Source: Glossina fuscipes (Eukaryota; Arthropoda; Insecta; Diptera; Glossinidae). Taken from it: a stretch of DNA of 64,000 bases. Position 1 is the stretch's first letter; every line of letters starts with the position of its first letter. The position numbers were made by a program, and so were the translations under genes. The notes below the pieces were generated by a model, which was not told the DNA's origin, ran no database searches, and was given only the letters and a program-made list of their open reading frames with translations. The stretch spans positions 1,555,518-1,619,517 of the forward strand of contig NW_023998427.1 in assembly GCF_014805625.2 (NCBI RefSeq). The letters are read 5' to 3'. Shown in pieces: positions 36,901-48,079 of this stretch.

Positions 36901-39829
36901 TAGGGTACGCACGCTCACGTACCACTCCTCAAGTTTGTTCAACAAGTTAGAGAACCATGTACGGTTGTGACTGAATCTTTCATATCAATTACCGTTATCC
37001 TAAAAGAGATGCAAAAAAGGAAAAGAGCAAAATTTTCGTACTCTATAATATTGAGTGGGCGCGGCTCAAGTTTCATACTTTCCGAATAAAAGTGGAATTT
37101 ATGTGGTGGATATGCTGTGCTTTATGAGCGGTAAGCAAAACGCACGGAGAAAAAGAAGATATCCACGGATACTACAACGTTGGGGAGAGGGAAAGACGGA
37201 CATGCTAAAATCGATTCGGAATTTGATGTTAATCAAGAATATTTGTAGTTTGTGAAGTCTCTGAAGCTTCCTTTTGGGCGTTGCAAACGTTTTGACAAAA
37301 CGAATATGTCTCTCATTCTTCGGTGATGGATATATTATAAAGTATGAAAACGTATGTTTTTTTCCTTTTGGTTAATTCTTCTTAGGGTAACCGTGACAGT
37401 GCACGTGCGAATAACAATTGTCTTGCTTGTTTTACATTCAATTTTGCATCAAGTAATGCAAGGGCCAAAGACGTACGCGAATTAAAAATTTGTAGCGAGA
37501 ATGGCTCGAGTGTTGCTACTTTTTAAATATTTTCAAAAAGTTTTTTTTTTTTTTTTTTGAATAATTACATATATATGGTTCATGGCCACCGAATATTATT
37601 ATTCTACTAAGTTGCCTGTCCTGCTACAAAAAAAAGGCGACTTCTTATTTTTCTCGAAAAATATATCGTCATTTATTCATCAATATCTATTTTATTCCCA
37701 AGAAAGTAATCCCGCTTTAGATATCATACATTTGTGCCAGTACTTTTTCCAATCCTCGAAACACGTCACGATGTGCGCCTTTTGGTACGGCCTTGAGTTC
37801 GTATACTAGAGATAGACATATGACCCTTTATAATCAATAATCGCTCTGCATCTACATTTTATCCCTTAGCCCTACATATTCCGTCATCAACGATACATGC
37901 ATGTTTTATATTTACACCCAAATCTAATTACAACTTATTGACTGGGATTACTTGGTTAGAAAAATTAAATGCAAAATATAACAAAATATGGACGATTTGT
38001 TTTAAAGCGTAAATAATTTGGGAAAACGAACGTTAACTTTGAACGATATAATAAGTAGACATAAGTATATATGTTTCCGCGATGTGGCTTTTATATTTAA
38101 AACTATGACCAAAAGCCAGACAAGATATACCATATACAATATTGAACGTACATACGTAAATACACATATAGAAGCGCTAGCATATTTATAAAAATTTGCT
38201 TTATATCAATCTTGAAAACCCAAAAAGTGCCCGGTGTGTGTGTGTTTGCGTATATTCAAAAAAAAAAAAAATAAAATAAAATAAAAAATAGCAACTAAAG
38301 CAAAGAAACAAAAAAAAAAAAAACCAAGTGGATCTCATATGTATTGAGAATGTGTGTTAACGGAACAAACAAGCAGACGAAAAAAGACTTTATGGCGTCA
38401 ATTAATTTTTTTTTAATTTGCTGTAAGTTTTTTTTTGTTAACATTTTTGTTCTCTTCTCTCATTAAACGAGGCCAAAAGTAAAACAAATAAGTTCACACA
38501 GATTTTCATATCATTTACCTAAAAATAATCGAAAACGCTTCAGTGGCTCTATAAGAAACAATTATATTATTTTTAGGATAAAGTTTTACTTATTCTTCAA
38601 TTTGTTAATAACGATCTAGAATATCGTAGAAATTGTACGCAATACACATTGATCACCGTGGAAACCTAAATCGAATCGTGTTTCCTAATCTGTTTACCTA
38701 AGCGTTTTTCTTAAAGACGAACAATTCTATATCAATTCATCAAATCAAATACGAAAATAAAAGTTCCTTGACATCAGAATAATAGGTTAAATAAAATAAG
38801 AAAATTTCAAAGTGTTAACTTAAATACCTTACAGTTATACAAGTTTAGAGCAAACACTTAACAGTGGCACTGTTGTTGAAAATAAGTTCAACTTAGGCGC
38901 TAGAGGAGGCTGCCTATTCTCAAATTAAAATTAATCGATCTTAAAACGTTCGACTACAATTTATATCCGACCGTTGTCTTCCGTTCTTCCATTGTGGTCG
39001 TGTTTAATGGAAATACTTTCGCTTACTGGTCATCCAGATGACTAAGCCTGAACAAACTTTATAACTTGAACGAATGAAAAAATGTCACTAGCCATCACAT
39101 TCGCGATTACCTAAAACTAGCTTAATTAATTACGAATCGTTTTTAATTCGTCAAAAATCGAATTTCTTATAAATAATATCATGGAATATACAATGAACAA
39201 TAAATATAACTCTGTTCAAAACTTTGAAATTTCTTAGGAACGATTGCAGGATAATTTTTACTTGAAAATGTCGAGCTCGTTCTATCTAATGTTACGACAA
39301 ATGCTGGCCTTGTTTTTCAACACAACATTCCCGCAAAATCATTTATAACAATGCGTCTACAAATTGGACGATTTGTCGAGAGAAATTTCTTTGTAAAAAA
39401 AAAAGGAAATTTATTTCTAAAGGAAGCTACTCGTTTTCTTTGCACAGGGATGTTTGATTCCCGAAAAAAACAAAAAAAAATTATGCAACATAGTGCCAAA
39501 ATTTTATTGGCTTCATTTAGTTTGAACACCTTTGGAAGTATTTAATTACCAGTTCCAATTTCCTCTCGTAAGCATTAAATTTTTTTGAAAGAGTGAAGCT
39601 ATTCCGAACGAATTACATAACAATTAACACATTCTTGCTCATCGTTCATTTATTAATAAAGATGAAAATGGCGAAAGGTGTTGAAATATTTTCATAATTT
39701 TGTTAAACGTTTTACGTACCTTTACGCACTCGCATTTAATGCAATACATGACGCCAAACGGAGGTCCCAGATCGGCGGACCAACTGGATCCCAGTTCATG
39801 TAAAGTCTTACCAAAATGGCACTCAGAAA
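22038..39829 (-). CDS. sog: short gastrulation (chordin-like BMP antagonist), 5 exons, 5' end missing
   Basis: Sog/chordin is a secreted protein that binds Dpp/Scw-type BMP ligands through cysteine-rich VWC domains and shapes dorsoventral BMP gradients; Tolloid cleaves it to release ligand. Five minus-strand exons join in frame: 39829-39720, 35862-35730, 24788-24726, 24635-22339 and 22268-22038, separated by introns of 3,857, 10,941, 90 and 70 bp, all GT-AG. About 943 residues are visible. The order is VWC1 (split between two exons), linker, CHRD region, VWC2, VWC3, VWC4 and a basic tail, which is the family order. As I recall, fly Sog is about 1,040 residues, so roughly 95 are missing. These would hold the start codon and the type II membrane anchor or signal in an upstream exon not seen here. 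No frameshift or internal stop occurs in the exons, so the gene looks intact. The assignment is secure; only the 5' end is open. Confidence 0.96.
22339..24635 (-). CDS. sog: sog main exon: CHRD domains, VWC2, VWC3 and most of VWC4
   Basis: The exon is 2,297 bp, open throughout, with the acceptor atcttag and the donor gtaaga. It begins [18 protein letters not shown] and carries the CHRD repeats over about 24630-23100 (landmarks [55 protein letters not shown]). VWC2 lies at about 23015-22835 ([15 protein letters not shown] to ECCPSC), VWC3 at about 22765-22560 (GCYLGDEF to CCKKCP), and VWC4 starts at about 22440 ([17 protein letters not shown]). The CHRD region is the substrate-like spacer of chordins and the VWC repeats bind BMPs. 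The last residues CRCK continue in the terminal exon in phase 0. Confidence 0.97.
24726..24788 (-). CDS. sog: sog exon: short linker between VWC1 and CHRD region
   Basis: This 63-bp microexon has the acceptor ttttag and the donor gtatgt. It reads [19 protein letters not shown], then MK and the first base of a His codon, an acidic linker. It enters in phase 1 and exits in phase 1. The last base joins AT of the next exon to make His, restoring [12 protein letters not shown] as in fly Sog. An apparent Met-Lys-Arg start at this position is an artefact of reading through the 90-bp intron. Confidence 0.92.
26620..27330 (+). repeat. family A repeat, forward copy in sog intron
   Basis: 'gaatcgatttaagcatgtct' (26740-26759), 'ccgtttgtccgtctgatatc' (26762-26781), 'ttttaagatattttgatcaa' (26818-26837), 'agatcggatcactttttcgg' (26891-26910) and 'tttgtagggcagaaaagcca' (27223-27242) follow in the same order as the copy at 5150. 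Confidence 0.65.
27582..27626 (+). repeat. AAATTCGAATTC-type tandem repeat
   Basis: About four units of 12 bp, each partly palindromic, are read in one frame as alternating Asn-Ser. They lie in the sog intron after the family A copy. Confidence 0.8.
29296..29331 (+). repeat. (GAT)12 trinucleotide repeat
   Basis: Reads as an Asp run in one frame, but it is intronic in sog and flanked by noncoding DNA. Confidence 0.9.
30894..30933 (+). repeat. (CT)n microsatellite
   Basis: About 20 CT units in the sog intron. Equivalent to a GA run on the sog sense strand, a type bound by GAGA factor in flies; no function is shown here. Confidence 0.9.
31567..31596 (+). repeat. four-unit ATGGCAG tandem array
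   Basis: Four exact 7-bp units are followed by a partial one, inside the sog intron. Confidence 0.9.
32590..32900 (+). pseudogene. possible mariner N-terminal remnant
   Basis: The frame starting at 32667 reads [20 protein letters not shown] and later [10 protein letters not shown], resembling the mariner HTH segment (xAAxxICAVYGEGxL ... WFxRFRSGDF). Nothing catalytic follows, and the frame ends at 32900 in unrelated DNA. It lies inside the large sog intron. The similarity is short, so this is a moderate call. Confidence 0.45.
33840..34130 (-). repeat. family A repeat, partial reverse copy in sog intron
   Basis: 'catttcatcaaaatatttcg' (33956-33975), 'gaatggatcggtatgataaa' (34038-34057) and 'agactttctaggtgttatat' (34073-34092) match. 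The block 'gggtcatggctcaccatag' at 33846 recurs near 61090. Confidence 0.55.
34570..34579. other. assembly gap (10 N)
   Basis: Ten N lie inside the large sog intron just after a T-rich tract; the true gap size is unknown. Confidence 0.95.
34890..35170 (+). repeat. family A repeat, partial forward copy in sog intron
   Basis: It begins 'tatactctacaccacttgta' (34889-34908), then 'tgcaacacgcagaagcacgc' (34941-34960), 'ttttgggatattttaatgaa' (35029-35048) and 'ccatacaatatcttattttg' (35131-35150). The 3' half is missing. Confidence 0.6.
35730..35862 (-). CDS. sog: sog exon: second half of VWC domain 1
   Basis: The minus-strand acceptor is atttttag and the donor is gtaagc. The 133-bp exon reads [20 protein letters not shown], then [16 protein letters not shown], giving the C-terminal half of VWC1 with its CC..CP end. 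Phase is 0 at entry and 1 at exit, matching both neighbouring exons. A CAGGTAG heptamer (Zelda-like) on the plus strand falls inside this coding exon near 35790; it is probably chance. Confidence 0.94.
35863..39719 (-). other. sog intron splitting VWC1 (3.9 kb)
   Basis: No exon was recognised. It carries a rearranged family B repeat (37040-37330), poly(T) and poly(A) tracts near 37540 and 38260, and a somewhat GC-richer block at 36430-36950. That block holds open but unrecognisable frames on the plus strand and may be an old mobile-element fragment. The intron sits between two exons coding one VWC domain, in phase 0. Confidence 0.55.
37040..37330 (-). repeat. family B repeat, internally deleted, in sog intron
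   Basis: Both ends remain: 'gagtgggcgcggctcaag' (37053-37070) and 'tctgaagcttccttttgggc' (37260-37279) followed by 'gcaaacgttttgacaaaacg'. Most of the middle is gone. Confidence 0.6.
39720..39829 (-). CDS. sog: sog exon: first half of VWC domain 1
   Basis: On the minus strand an acceptor (cgcttcag) precedes the exon and a donor (gtacgt) follows it. The exon encodes [16 protein letters not shown], then [19 protein letters not shown], the N-terminal half of the first chordin-type VWC repeat with its CxxCxC core. It starts in phase 1: the first two bases complete a codon begun upstream. It ends in phase 0. It is too short to be an open reading frame of usual cutoff size and was found by looking for the missing VWC1 upstream of the main sog exon. 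Confidence 0.93.
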
Positions 39830-42800
39830 CTGAAGCGATAAAAAAGAAAAAATATTTTTTTATTTTTTTATTTGTTTAAAATTCGATACAAATTTAATGC
39901 AAAAATTTTTTTCTCTTTTTTTTTTTTGTTTTCATCCATAAACATAATTAAGAAATAAACCAGGCTACCCTACCATACAGTCTCAAATGTATAAATCTGT
40001 AAATTGAAAATCTTTGGCGCCAGTTAATCATTATAAATTTTCCATTTATAAACAATTTCGCTTTTTGAGAACAATTTATTTATTTTCAGTTATGTATATA
40101 TATGCATATATGTATATAGTTATGTATGGCTGCCATCAAATATTGTTTTAACAATCAACGAGCACTCATAAAAGTGTACTGACAGCTATGGATACATACG
40201 CTAATAACCTAATTAATTTTTAATCAATTTTTTTTTTTTTTTTTTTGAACAATTTACAAAAAAAAACCTTTTATTCTGCTTGCAGAATATAAATTAAAAA
40301 TTATGAATTAATTAATAGTCTTCAACTTCAACAGAAACATCATCAGATGATTATAGAAAAAAAAAAAACTATATACGTTTTAGGTTCATAGTAAGTAAAT
40401 TCCTTCCTTCCTTCCTTCCTTTATTTATATATTTATGTTTATCATTCCCTATACTTCCCCCTGCTCTGGAGGTCGCATAAAGTCTGCAAAACAGTCTGAC
40501 ACGTCATGGAGATCGTATAAGAACATGAGATTATCACATTTTACAGTAAACAGTTTGCTGTAGAGAAGCTTACCATTCATATTTAGAAAGGTATTACTCT
40601 GTTAATGGCGTGATTAACTTTGCGAAGAAATTGGGCGAGATACGGATCGATATGATATAAATTATTTGAAAAATTCGTTTTCAGTATCAGATCAGTTTAT
40701 TTGCCGTGAACGGTAACTGATAGGTTCCCTTCTCACCAGGAGTCAAACTTGACTCCTGGTTACAGGCATTTCGTGCTCGTTTGCATAAAATTGTTTTGTT
40801 TTCTGCCCATCAATTAAATGCGTATGTGGTGGTAGGCGTTATATTTCGATTTTATAATTTTTGTCAGCGTCTGCGTGTCTGTTCCGACAGCAGATAGTGG
40901 ATAGAGTTGAATACATTTCCAAATCTGAGGCTAGGTTTCCAGCCACAAGAAGAAATTACGGAAAGTTTCAAATTTGTCAATGACAGGCATAAGAATTTTA
41001 CTTGCGAAAGAAAATTATTTCAAAGTCATTTCAAACATTTTCTTTAGCATTTCTAAGGTTTCGTCAGATTGAATCTTAATATAGCTAAGTAATATTTAAG
41101 AATGCGGATAAAAAGATATCAAATGTTTTTCTCAGAAGCAAATGTTCGTTTCAAGCATTTTTACTTCTATCAAATTTCGGTTGTTCGAAAAGTAATTTCG
41201 TTTGTTTCGCAAATCGGGCAATTCTTTTCTCTTCCTTGAGGAGCCTTCTCTACATACTTTGATAGTAAAAAAAGCAAAAAATGTATGCCGAACCAACAAT
41301 CAAAAACTATTACGTGGATTCAATGGAACTTTTCCCCAAGCAAACTATACTATATCACCAATCAAAATAGAATTTATAATGATTATGCGGCGTAAGTGTG
41401 AAGCTGACTGTGAAAAATACGATTAATTGCATTATTGGGAAAAAATGAAATGACTTCTCGAACAACCTTCTTCTTATATTCTATTATATTATATTATATT
41501 ATATTATATTATATTATATTATATTATTTTTGCTATATTAATTAATATATAGTTTAGCACTGACGCATTAACTTTCTCGTTTCATCTGTACTTTTTAGAA
41601 ATAGTTAAATATAGGAGTGTATGTATATACATACATCGCTTATAAATACTTTATAGGTTTAAAAAAAAAAAATAATAAAATAGTTTAAGTCGTTTTAATT
41701 ACCACACTTCTCCTATTACATTGACTTAATCGTTATTAAGTGGGGGAAATAAAAATAAGTGCTAGGTAGCTTTTGCATAGCTGGTTTAACTCCATGCACT
41801 ACAAGCATTACTCACCTACAAATTTAACGATATATTGTGAAAAAACCATATATGACAATTTTCAAATTTCTATCATTAGCTATAGTTTATGAAAATATCT
41901 TTCATTATTCTATGTATGTAGGTATAGCGGCTTAAAATTTTAGCACAACTCATCTAAGATTTGGAATGAAGTGAACGTGGTCCCAAAGATCTTATTATTA
42001 CCGACTTAGAATATGACATTGACTCGATAGGTGTAATATAAGCTGGGTCAACTTTAACTTCTTTTACGCGTTACTTGCATTCTTATACGAACTTAATGTA
42101 CCGTAGTAGCGTAGGGTGTAGGTAGTGATGGCTGAAAGAACCTTCGTTCCAATTTTAATTACCACAAATCCATAGCCAAAAAGCCGACGAATTACATGAA
42201 CTCGTAAGAAGCAAAAATATATCACAATGGTGTCGAAATGCAACGAAATTGCTGAAGAAATTTTTATTACCAATCCGATTGTACTTTTTAATGGAAAGTA
42301 ATGACAATTAAAAATGCCATGTTACCGTCAAACTGCATGATGGATAATCTCCTGGTTGACGTGTTGTTGCATAGCCTAGCGATTTATGAAATTATATTCG
42401 AATTATTAGCCTTTTTTTTCATATGCGACATCATTTACGATGCGAGGATTTTTTCGCAATTCATTTAGCTCTATACGCATTTTTGTGTTTAATCTACAAG
42501 TCCAGTTACTTTTCCAAACCTTTTGACCCAAGTAACACAAAAAATGAATTACTTTTTACGGTCTCGCGCCTTAATTAACATCTCTCAAGAACTTAGTAAG
42601 TCCTCATAGGGCAAAAATGTGCAATATTCATAACATTTTATTATGAGAATAGCTATGTAGTCTGTTTGTTTAATGGTTAAATGGCGTCATAGCCGACTAT
42701 AACGTTTGAATTTATTTCTTTTAAAATTGCGCATAGTAATCTGTATTACGCTATCTATCGACTTTCACGAATGCGAAAAACAACGACGAGACATTCGTCG

Positions 42801-43649
42801 GTCGGTTGGTGCCAACCGCATAGATCAACATGTTTATGTAAAATGATCATGAGGAGGCATTGTTAGAGAACTGAATAAATAACGAGACAAATGCTAGAAT
42901 CGGACAAGAAATGATTTAAAATTCCTGAACTTTAAAGATATGAACAAAAATGTAAATGTTGTTTATTAGAATCGTTACCGCTTTCACCGCATCCGTTATA
43001 CATGGAATGCGTCAATTGTTTTGTTAAAGTGCGTGGGTAGATCTTATCCAGCGCATTAACATTAATATTTCATTAAATATTTGTTTACTATTGTTCAGGC
43101 CAGTTAGTGTCCATCTAGCGATTCCGCACGCAGACGGAGACAGTTGGACGTAATTTCACTTTGCTCAAGGACACATATACTTTATTAGGTCACTGGTGCT
43201 TATATCTGCGTATAATAAACGTAACGTGTTTTAATAGCAGTTGTAAAGATAATCGCTAACAAGTGAAAATGATTTAATTATTGCTACACACAATATAAGT
43301 TTATAACTTTTTATTTTCAATTTTATATATCAGATTTTTTATAATGCAATAATACAGTGTGCAATTTTGAATGAGGATTGATTACAAACTGCTTCCATTA
43401 AGAAGCATTTCTATCCCATTCATATAAAATGACGGCAAACTACTTAACTGCAAAATTAAATTGATGTAATGAAAGGTGAATCTACCTACTTTATATATCA
43501 TTTTCGATAAGTTAACTCACATCACATTACACTTATACACTAGTGCTGAGCGAGCAAGCAGAGAACCTTTAAATTATTTCAAGAACTATAGAGAAATAAG
43601 TACTAAAGTGAGAAAAGAAACGATATCATAAAGTATCTGCCCAAGAACA

Positions 43650-43684
<35 letters not shown>

Positions 43685-44179
43685 CATTAGAATGTGATTG
43701 CCTCTGCATTCATCAATGAATGCATGGGAGCTAAACGGGAACAAAAAAAAAAAATAAATAAATAAAAAAAGAAATGAAATTTAAACTGATGCCAGCGGGT
43801 GTTACAATTACTGCTGATATTATAACTTTATTATTATCATTATTTTTTGTGCTGGCGCAAGATTGTTCACATTTTCGTAAACAAACACACTTCTAAACAC
43901 ACAGCAAACATCTTTCAACATTAACATGTGTTAGACGTATAATTATGATTTGCGATTTCGATAATGTAACGGTAAAGTAAAACTACTTTAGACTTTATTC
44001 TTATCTAATATAAAGCAAAACAAAAATTCTGCTAACCAAATGGACGTTTGAAGAAGTCTTGAATATTAATTTAACGCAGCAGCATTTCCCAATCAACCGA
44101 GCATTTTAATTTTGTCGCCGCAGGTTGTGATGGCATTCCTTAATTTGCGTTGATCTTGCTCGATCTCGACGTCGAAAGA
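39830..44179. other. upstream of sog VWC1 exon: no exon recognised
   Basis: Probably part of the first sog intron. It has a CTTC run (40401-40421), a 24-bp inverted repeat (40736-40759), the ATATT array, and a family A edge near 42060-42120. A sog first exon (start plus hydrophobic segment) was sought on the minus strand and not found. Confidence 0.45.
41483..41527 (+). repeat. (ATATT)n pentanucleotide repeat
   Basis: Nine units of a 5-bp repeat, nearly pure. Confidence 0.85.
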
Positions 44180-44890
44180 TTTCGATTAGTTTTTAGTACA
44201 GACACAAACTATCAGTGACAACGATAGTTTTGACTTTGCCTCTATTAGGAAGGTTCGCAGCGTGAAAGATAGCTCTGGCTTCGGTTGTCAAAGTTGAAGC
44301 GCTTAAGTAAAGTACGAGATTAAGAGGAATCTGTACTGAAGCATCTACACATGACACAAGCAGGTGGCAGATCATACAATTTAGAACCATCTTTATCTAA
44401 AAGGTGTCAACCGTCATTTTCCAATATATGGGCTTTTTCAGCAATTAGATTCCTGAAGACGCAATTTGAAGTATCTTCTCTCTTGTACGTAGAGAAACAA
44501 AATGTCGCAAGAATAGTTTTTCGAAACCCATTCAGGTTTTAAAAGGAAATTGGGCGAAAATTTTAAAGGAGAACGTCCAATACCTTTGCGACTTACAAAC
44601 AATAGCCAATTACGGATGGCGACTTTCTAATTTTCTTGGCAATAATAGTCTTATTCAGATCTTGATCGATAATGTATTTGTTTGAGTAAAGCAGTTTGGG
44701 GACGATTTTCACTTTTAATTGTAAAGTCTATTTTGGAAAGTTGGGAGACAGACCAGTTACAGTTATGGCATTGTTGAAGGCCATCATCCGAAAAGCACAT
44801 CAAAAGATGGTTTTGAATAAAGGCTTTTTCTAAAACAGTAGTACTATTGTTGTTCCCTATCGAATCCCAGATGGTGTTCCGCATATAAAG
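44180..44890 (-). pseudogene. LINE RNase H-like remnant
   Basis: On the minus strand a frame over 44390-44193 reads ASTLTTEARAIFHAANL and KVKTIVVTDSLC, resembling the TAEAxAIxxAL and TDSxS motifs of non-LTR retrotransposon RNase H. In another frame just upstream lies DKDGSK, the expected first acidic motif, so one frameshift is present. A second open stretch (44884-44651) precedes it without recognised motifs. Its orientation is opposite to the RT fragment at 45730, so they are not one element. Confidence 0.4.
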
Positions 44891-45518
44891 CTCTTGCTGA
44901 AAAAACGACTACGACAGACGTAGGATCGGATTCATTACAATTCTCGGGGTATTTGGTTTACTAGACTTTAGGATATGTGTTGTTGTTTCGATTTTTTAAC
45001 ATTTCTTGCTTTGAGGTTTTAAGTATGATTTTTGGCGAATGATGGATCCGTCTTGTCATTAGCACGAGTTAGAGTTACTGGCTTATTAAGCTGGAGTTGC
45101 GCGGTGATGGCAGATTAGGTATTATCTTCGTTAGTTCCTTTTACAGTTGGCTTTATTCTCCGGTACTTGTGTCGCGCTTCGCCAATACTACAATCATTCT
45201 CCTTTTTGATTTTTAGAATTTCACGCGTAACGTGTTGTATATACCGTGGGCATTGTTTATCAAACTGAAAAACTTGGCAAAAACACTTAAAAGATAAAAT
45301 TCTTAGTCAGAGACGAACCAAATGTGCAAAAAGAAAGCAAGACAATCGAAAAATCACAGACGAAAAAGTTAACACATTCTATTCAGAACATAAGTCAGAG
45401 TCGAGTAAAGTTGTATTTATATTGACCACTAATAGTGCCATTCATTAATCTAACTAAGAAGGAAACGCCAAGGATGAAAAATCTACGCTCATCGTTTAGA
45501 GGCGGTTTAAGGCGAGTA

Positions 45519-45705
45519 TTATTATTATTATTGTTATTATTATTATAAATTTAGCCAGAGAATAAATTTTAAGACTAAAGTCTTAAAGCACTAGCATCTA
45601 GGGCTATCGGCTTTTTTATTAAAAAACTCTACCGCACTTGAGGTTTGAACCCACGACTATTGAGTTGCTAGTCGAGACTCTTGCCTACTCGGCCACTCAG
45701 GCGGA
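45519..45705 (-). mobile_element. tRNA-derived SINE, copy 2 (longest)
   Basis: The minus-strand head carries a perfect A box, TGGCCGAGTAGG, and a B-box-like GGTTCAAACCT. The body and an (AAT)n tail follow. A perfect 12-bp target duplication, ttaaggcgagta, sits at 45507-45518 and 45706-45717. At 187 bp it is the most complete copy and defines the family: tRNA head about 75 bp, body about 85 bp, triplet tail. Confidence 0.9.
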
Positions 45706-45729
45706 TTAAGGCGAGTAAAAGCAGTCTAT

Positions 45730-46400
45730 TGTCGTACCGAGGCAACGGAAGACGCGCGTCTCAACCCAAATATATTTGTTTCGATAAATGAGCGAAATTT
45801 TCAAGATTCGTCTCTTTTTAAAATCAGACTTTGGTTCAAGAAGTGCTATTGGAATGGATTTGCTCGACATTTAGACTGCTTTCGATGCATTTTGGCGTGA
45901 TGGGCTGATTCTTAAAATGCTTCGTCAGAATATTCCTCTCGAAATTGTCAAAACCACAAATAACTTTCAGTTCCTACTTCATTACAATCCATGCAGATTA
46001 TCCACGCCTATCATCTATATTGTATAATATGTCCACTACAGACATCCCACTACCAAGTGGATATATGGTTTTCATTTTGCGAGTCTTTATTCCTTGTATT
46101 TTTGCTGAAGACGACTTTGCGAATTTACAAGCAGCACTTATTTAAATGGATGGGTTTTTCCAAAAGTGGAAGATTCTAATTAATGGGCAGAAAACTGCAG
46201 CGATTTTCTTTACTTGGAAGCGTAAATCTTAGCTCATCGACCAACATCTTCATTCAGGGGTTCTTGCTTGGAAGAGTGAAATCAAGTATTTCGGTGTAAT
46301 ATAGAATCCCAAGCTTAACTTCAACTGCCACATTAACTACATTGTTCATACCGTTAACAGTACTACCAAATTTACGCACAAACAGCAAGAAATTGATTAT
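45730..46400 (+). pseudogene. jockey-like non-LTR reverse transcriptase remnant
   Basis: In shifting frames the region reads SAIGMDLLDI-TAFDAFWRDG (45850-45903), equivalent to the RT block LDIxxAFDxVWHDGL. It continues with GLILKMLRQNIPLEIVK and, later, WRILINGQKTAAIFFTWKR (46159-46215) and SEIKYFGVI-NPKLNF (46278-46325), equivalent to the thumb segment KTxAIxF and KYLGVxLDxxL. Stops and frameshifts are many. The FADD block is lost. It is a dead LINE fragment, probably jockey clade. Confidence 0.65.
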
Positions 46401-46699
46401 CAAAACAATATTTCATTTATTCATGTTTTATGCGCTACACCGGTTTGATCCTGCATTGCTTTTTGTCATAATTAAAAATAAAAATCGCGCAAAATCGCGC
46501 GATCATTTTTAAAAATGATCTACAATCTCTTCTGGTATTTTTCTATACTTACTCTACACTAAATTTGTAGGTTAAGTGATAATTTTAGGCCAAAATGTCG
46601 AAACTCACGGTACTCACTAAAATTAAAACTAAATAAATTATATTAAGAAAAACAGTAACGTCTAAGGGTCTCGTCGTGGTATGACTCACTATAATTAGG

Positions 46700-46765
46700 A
46701 GTAATTAATGAAACTACGAAACTAAACGAACTACGACGAAACTAACGAAACTAACGAAACTAAAG
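46700..46765 (+). repeat. CGAAACTAA tandem array
   Basis: Units of 9-11 bp (cgaaactaa, cgaactacga) repeat about six times, directly after the LINE fragment region. Confidence 0.7.
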
Positions 46766-48079
46766 TGTTTCTATAGCTTTGCTTAGTATTTTCAAAAAAT
46801 TTCAGGGAGAGCTACTTAACTTAAATAAATTTACACATCATGACGTATTAAGAATAAGGTATTTAAACAAATTATTTCCAGGTTAAATATTTAAAATTTT
46901 ATTATCCCGTATCCCTCACAAGAGATATTGCTGAGCCTTGACACTCATTTACATATGATCAGCTTCAATAGCAAAGTTGATTATGCCATGTCGGCCAATT
47001 TGTCCGTCGAACGAATTTATGATTTTATTCGTGAAAAGTATGTCTAGAAAAATGAAACCAGATCTCAAGTCTCAAAACTTTTGACGGTTGTCAAGTTAAA
47101 ACACAATCATGTGGTCTCATGGACTCTCACACGCAATATGATGGGCACTAAGAAGACCAGGAGGCAGGTAGGGCAGCGTGTAAAATAGACCAAGGCGTAA
47201 CATCAGCCGGTCCGGTAAGCAACTTTCGATCATCCCTTTGTGTCCATAAGGATTTATGTGTGCGTATTTCCTAAGTGTAACCGTCTCTTGACTGTTTGTT
47301 GGATAAAAAATAGACCACTTTCCCCCACCCCCTCATTACTGCCGAACTAGCTAGTTTTATTATAACATGTGCATTTATCCGTTCCAAACACTGGCCGTCT
47401 GATCTTGCAACTATATTATTATAATATATTATGCCGCTGCACAAAAGTAGCGCCCATCGTGGGATCCCTTACACAAAAGAGTAAATTTCTGTCTGTCGAG
47501 CGGTTGTTTTTAAGGAATCAAACTGACGTTCCAACTGGACTTTAATGTGACCAGACCACAAAATGTCCGAAAAAGGGAAGCAAAAAAAAAAGAAAAACGG
47601 TTCAAAGACCCTTAGTCAAAACAAAAATTTTCATATAATATTTAATATATTTGGATAGCATTTTCTCCAATAAATACGTTTCGAAATATAGTAAAGTGTG
47701 TGCGAAAGATAACAAGGCATTTATCAGTAGTTGAAAAAAAGAAAACCTCTTCACATTTATTAATGCAATCGAGTACAATTTTAAAAAAATGAGAGAAAAT
47801 TTGGTAGCCCGAGCTTAAAAAGAAACGAAATTTAGTCACTTTTGAAGACGTTGACGCAATGACAATAAAAGTTGGCATTCATATGGAAAAAATGTTCGGA
47901 TAAGATAGTCATGACGGTTAACATGATAAACTCGAGGTTAATGTCATTTTTGGCGGGCTTGCAAAGTAATCATGCATTGTAAGTTGGTCCAATCTAGTCG
48001 ATCGATTGATTTCATTCTCTACTGGCAACGCCTAATGCGGGTAAAGCGTGAGTAATTGAGGTAATGAGTCCATATAATT

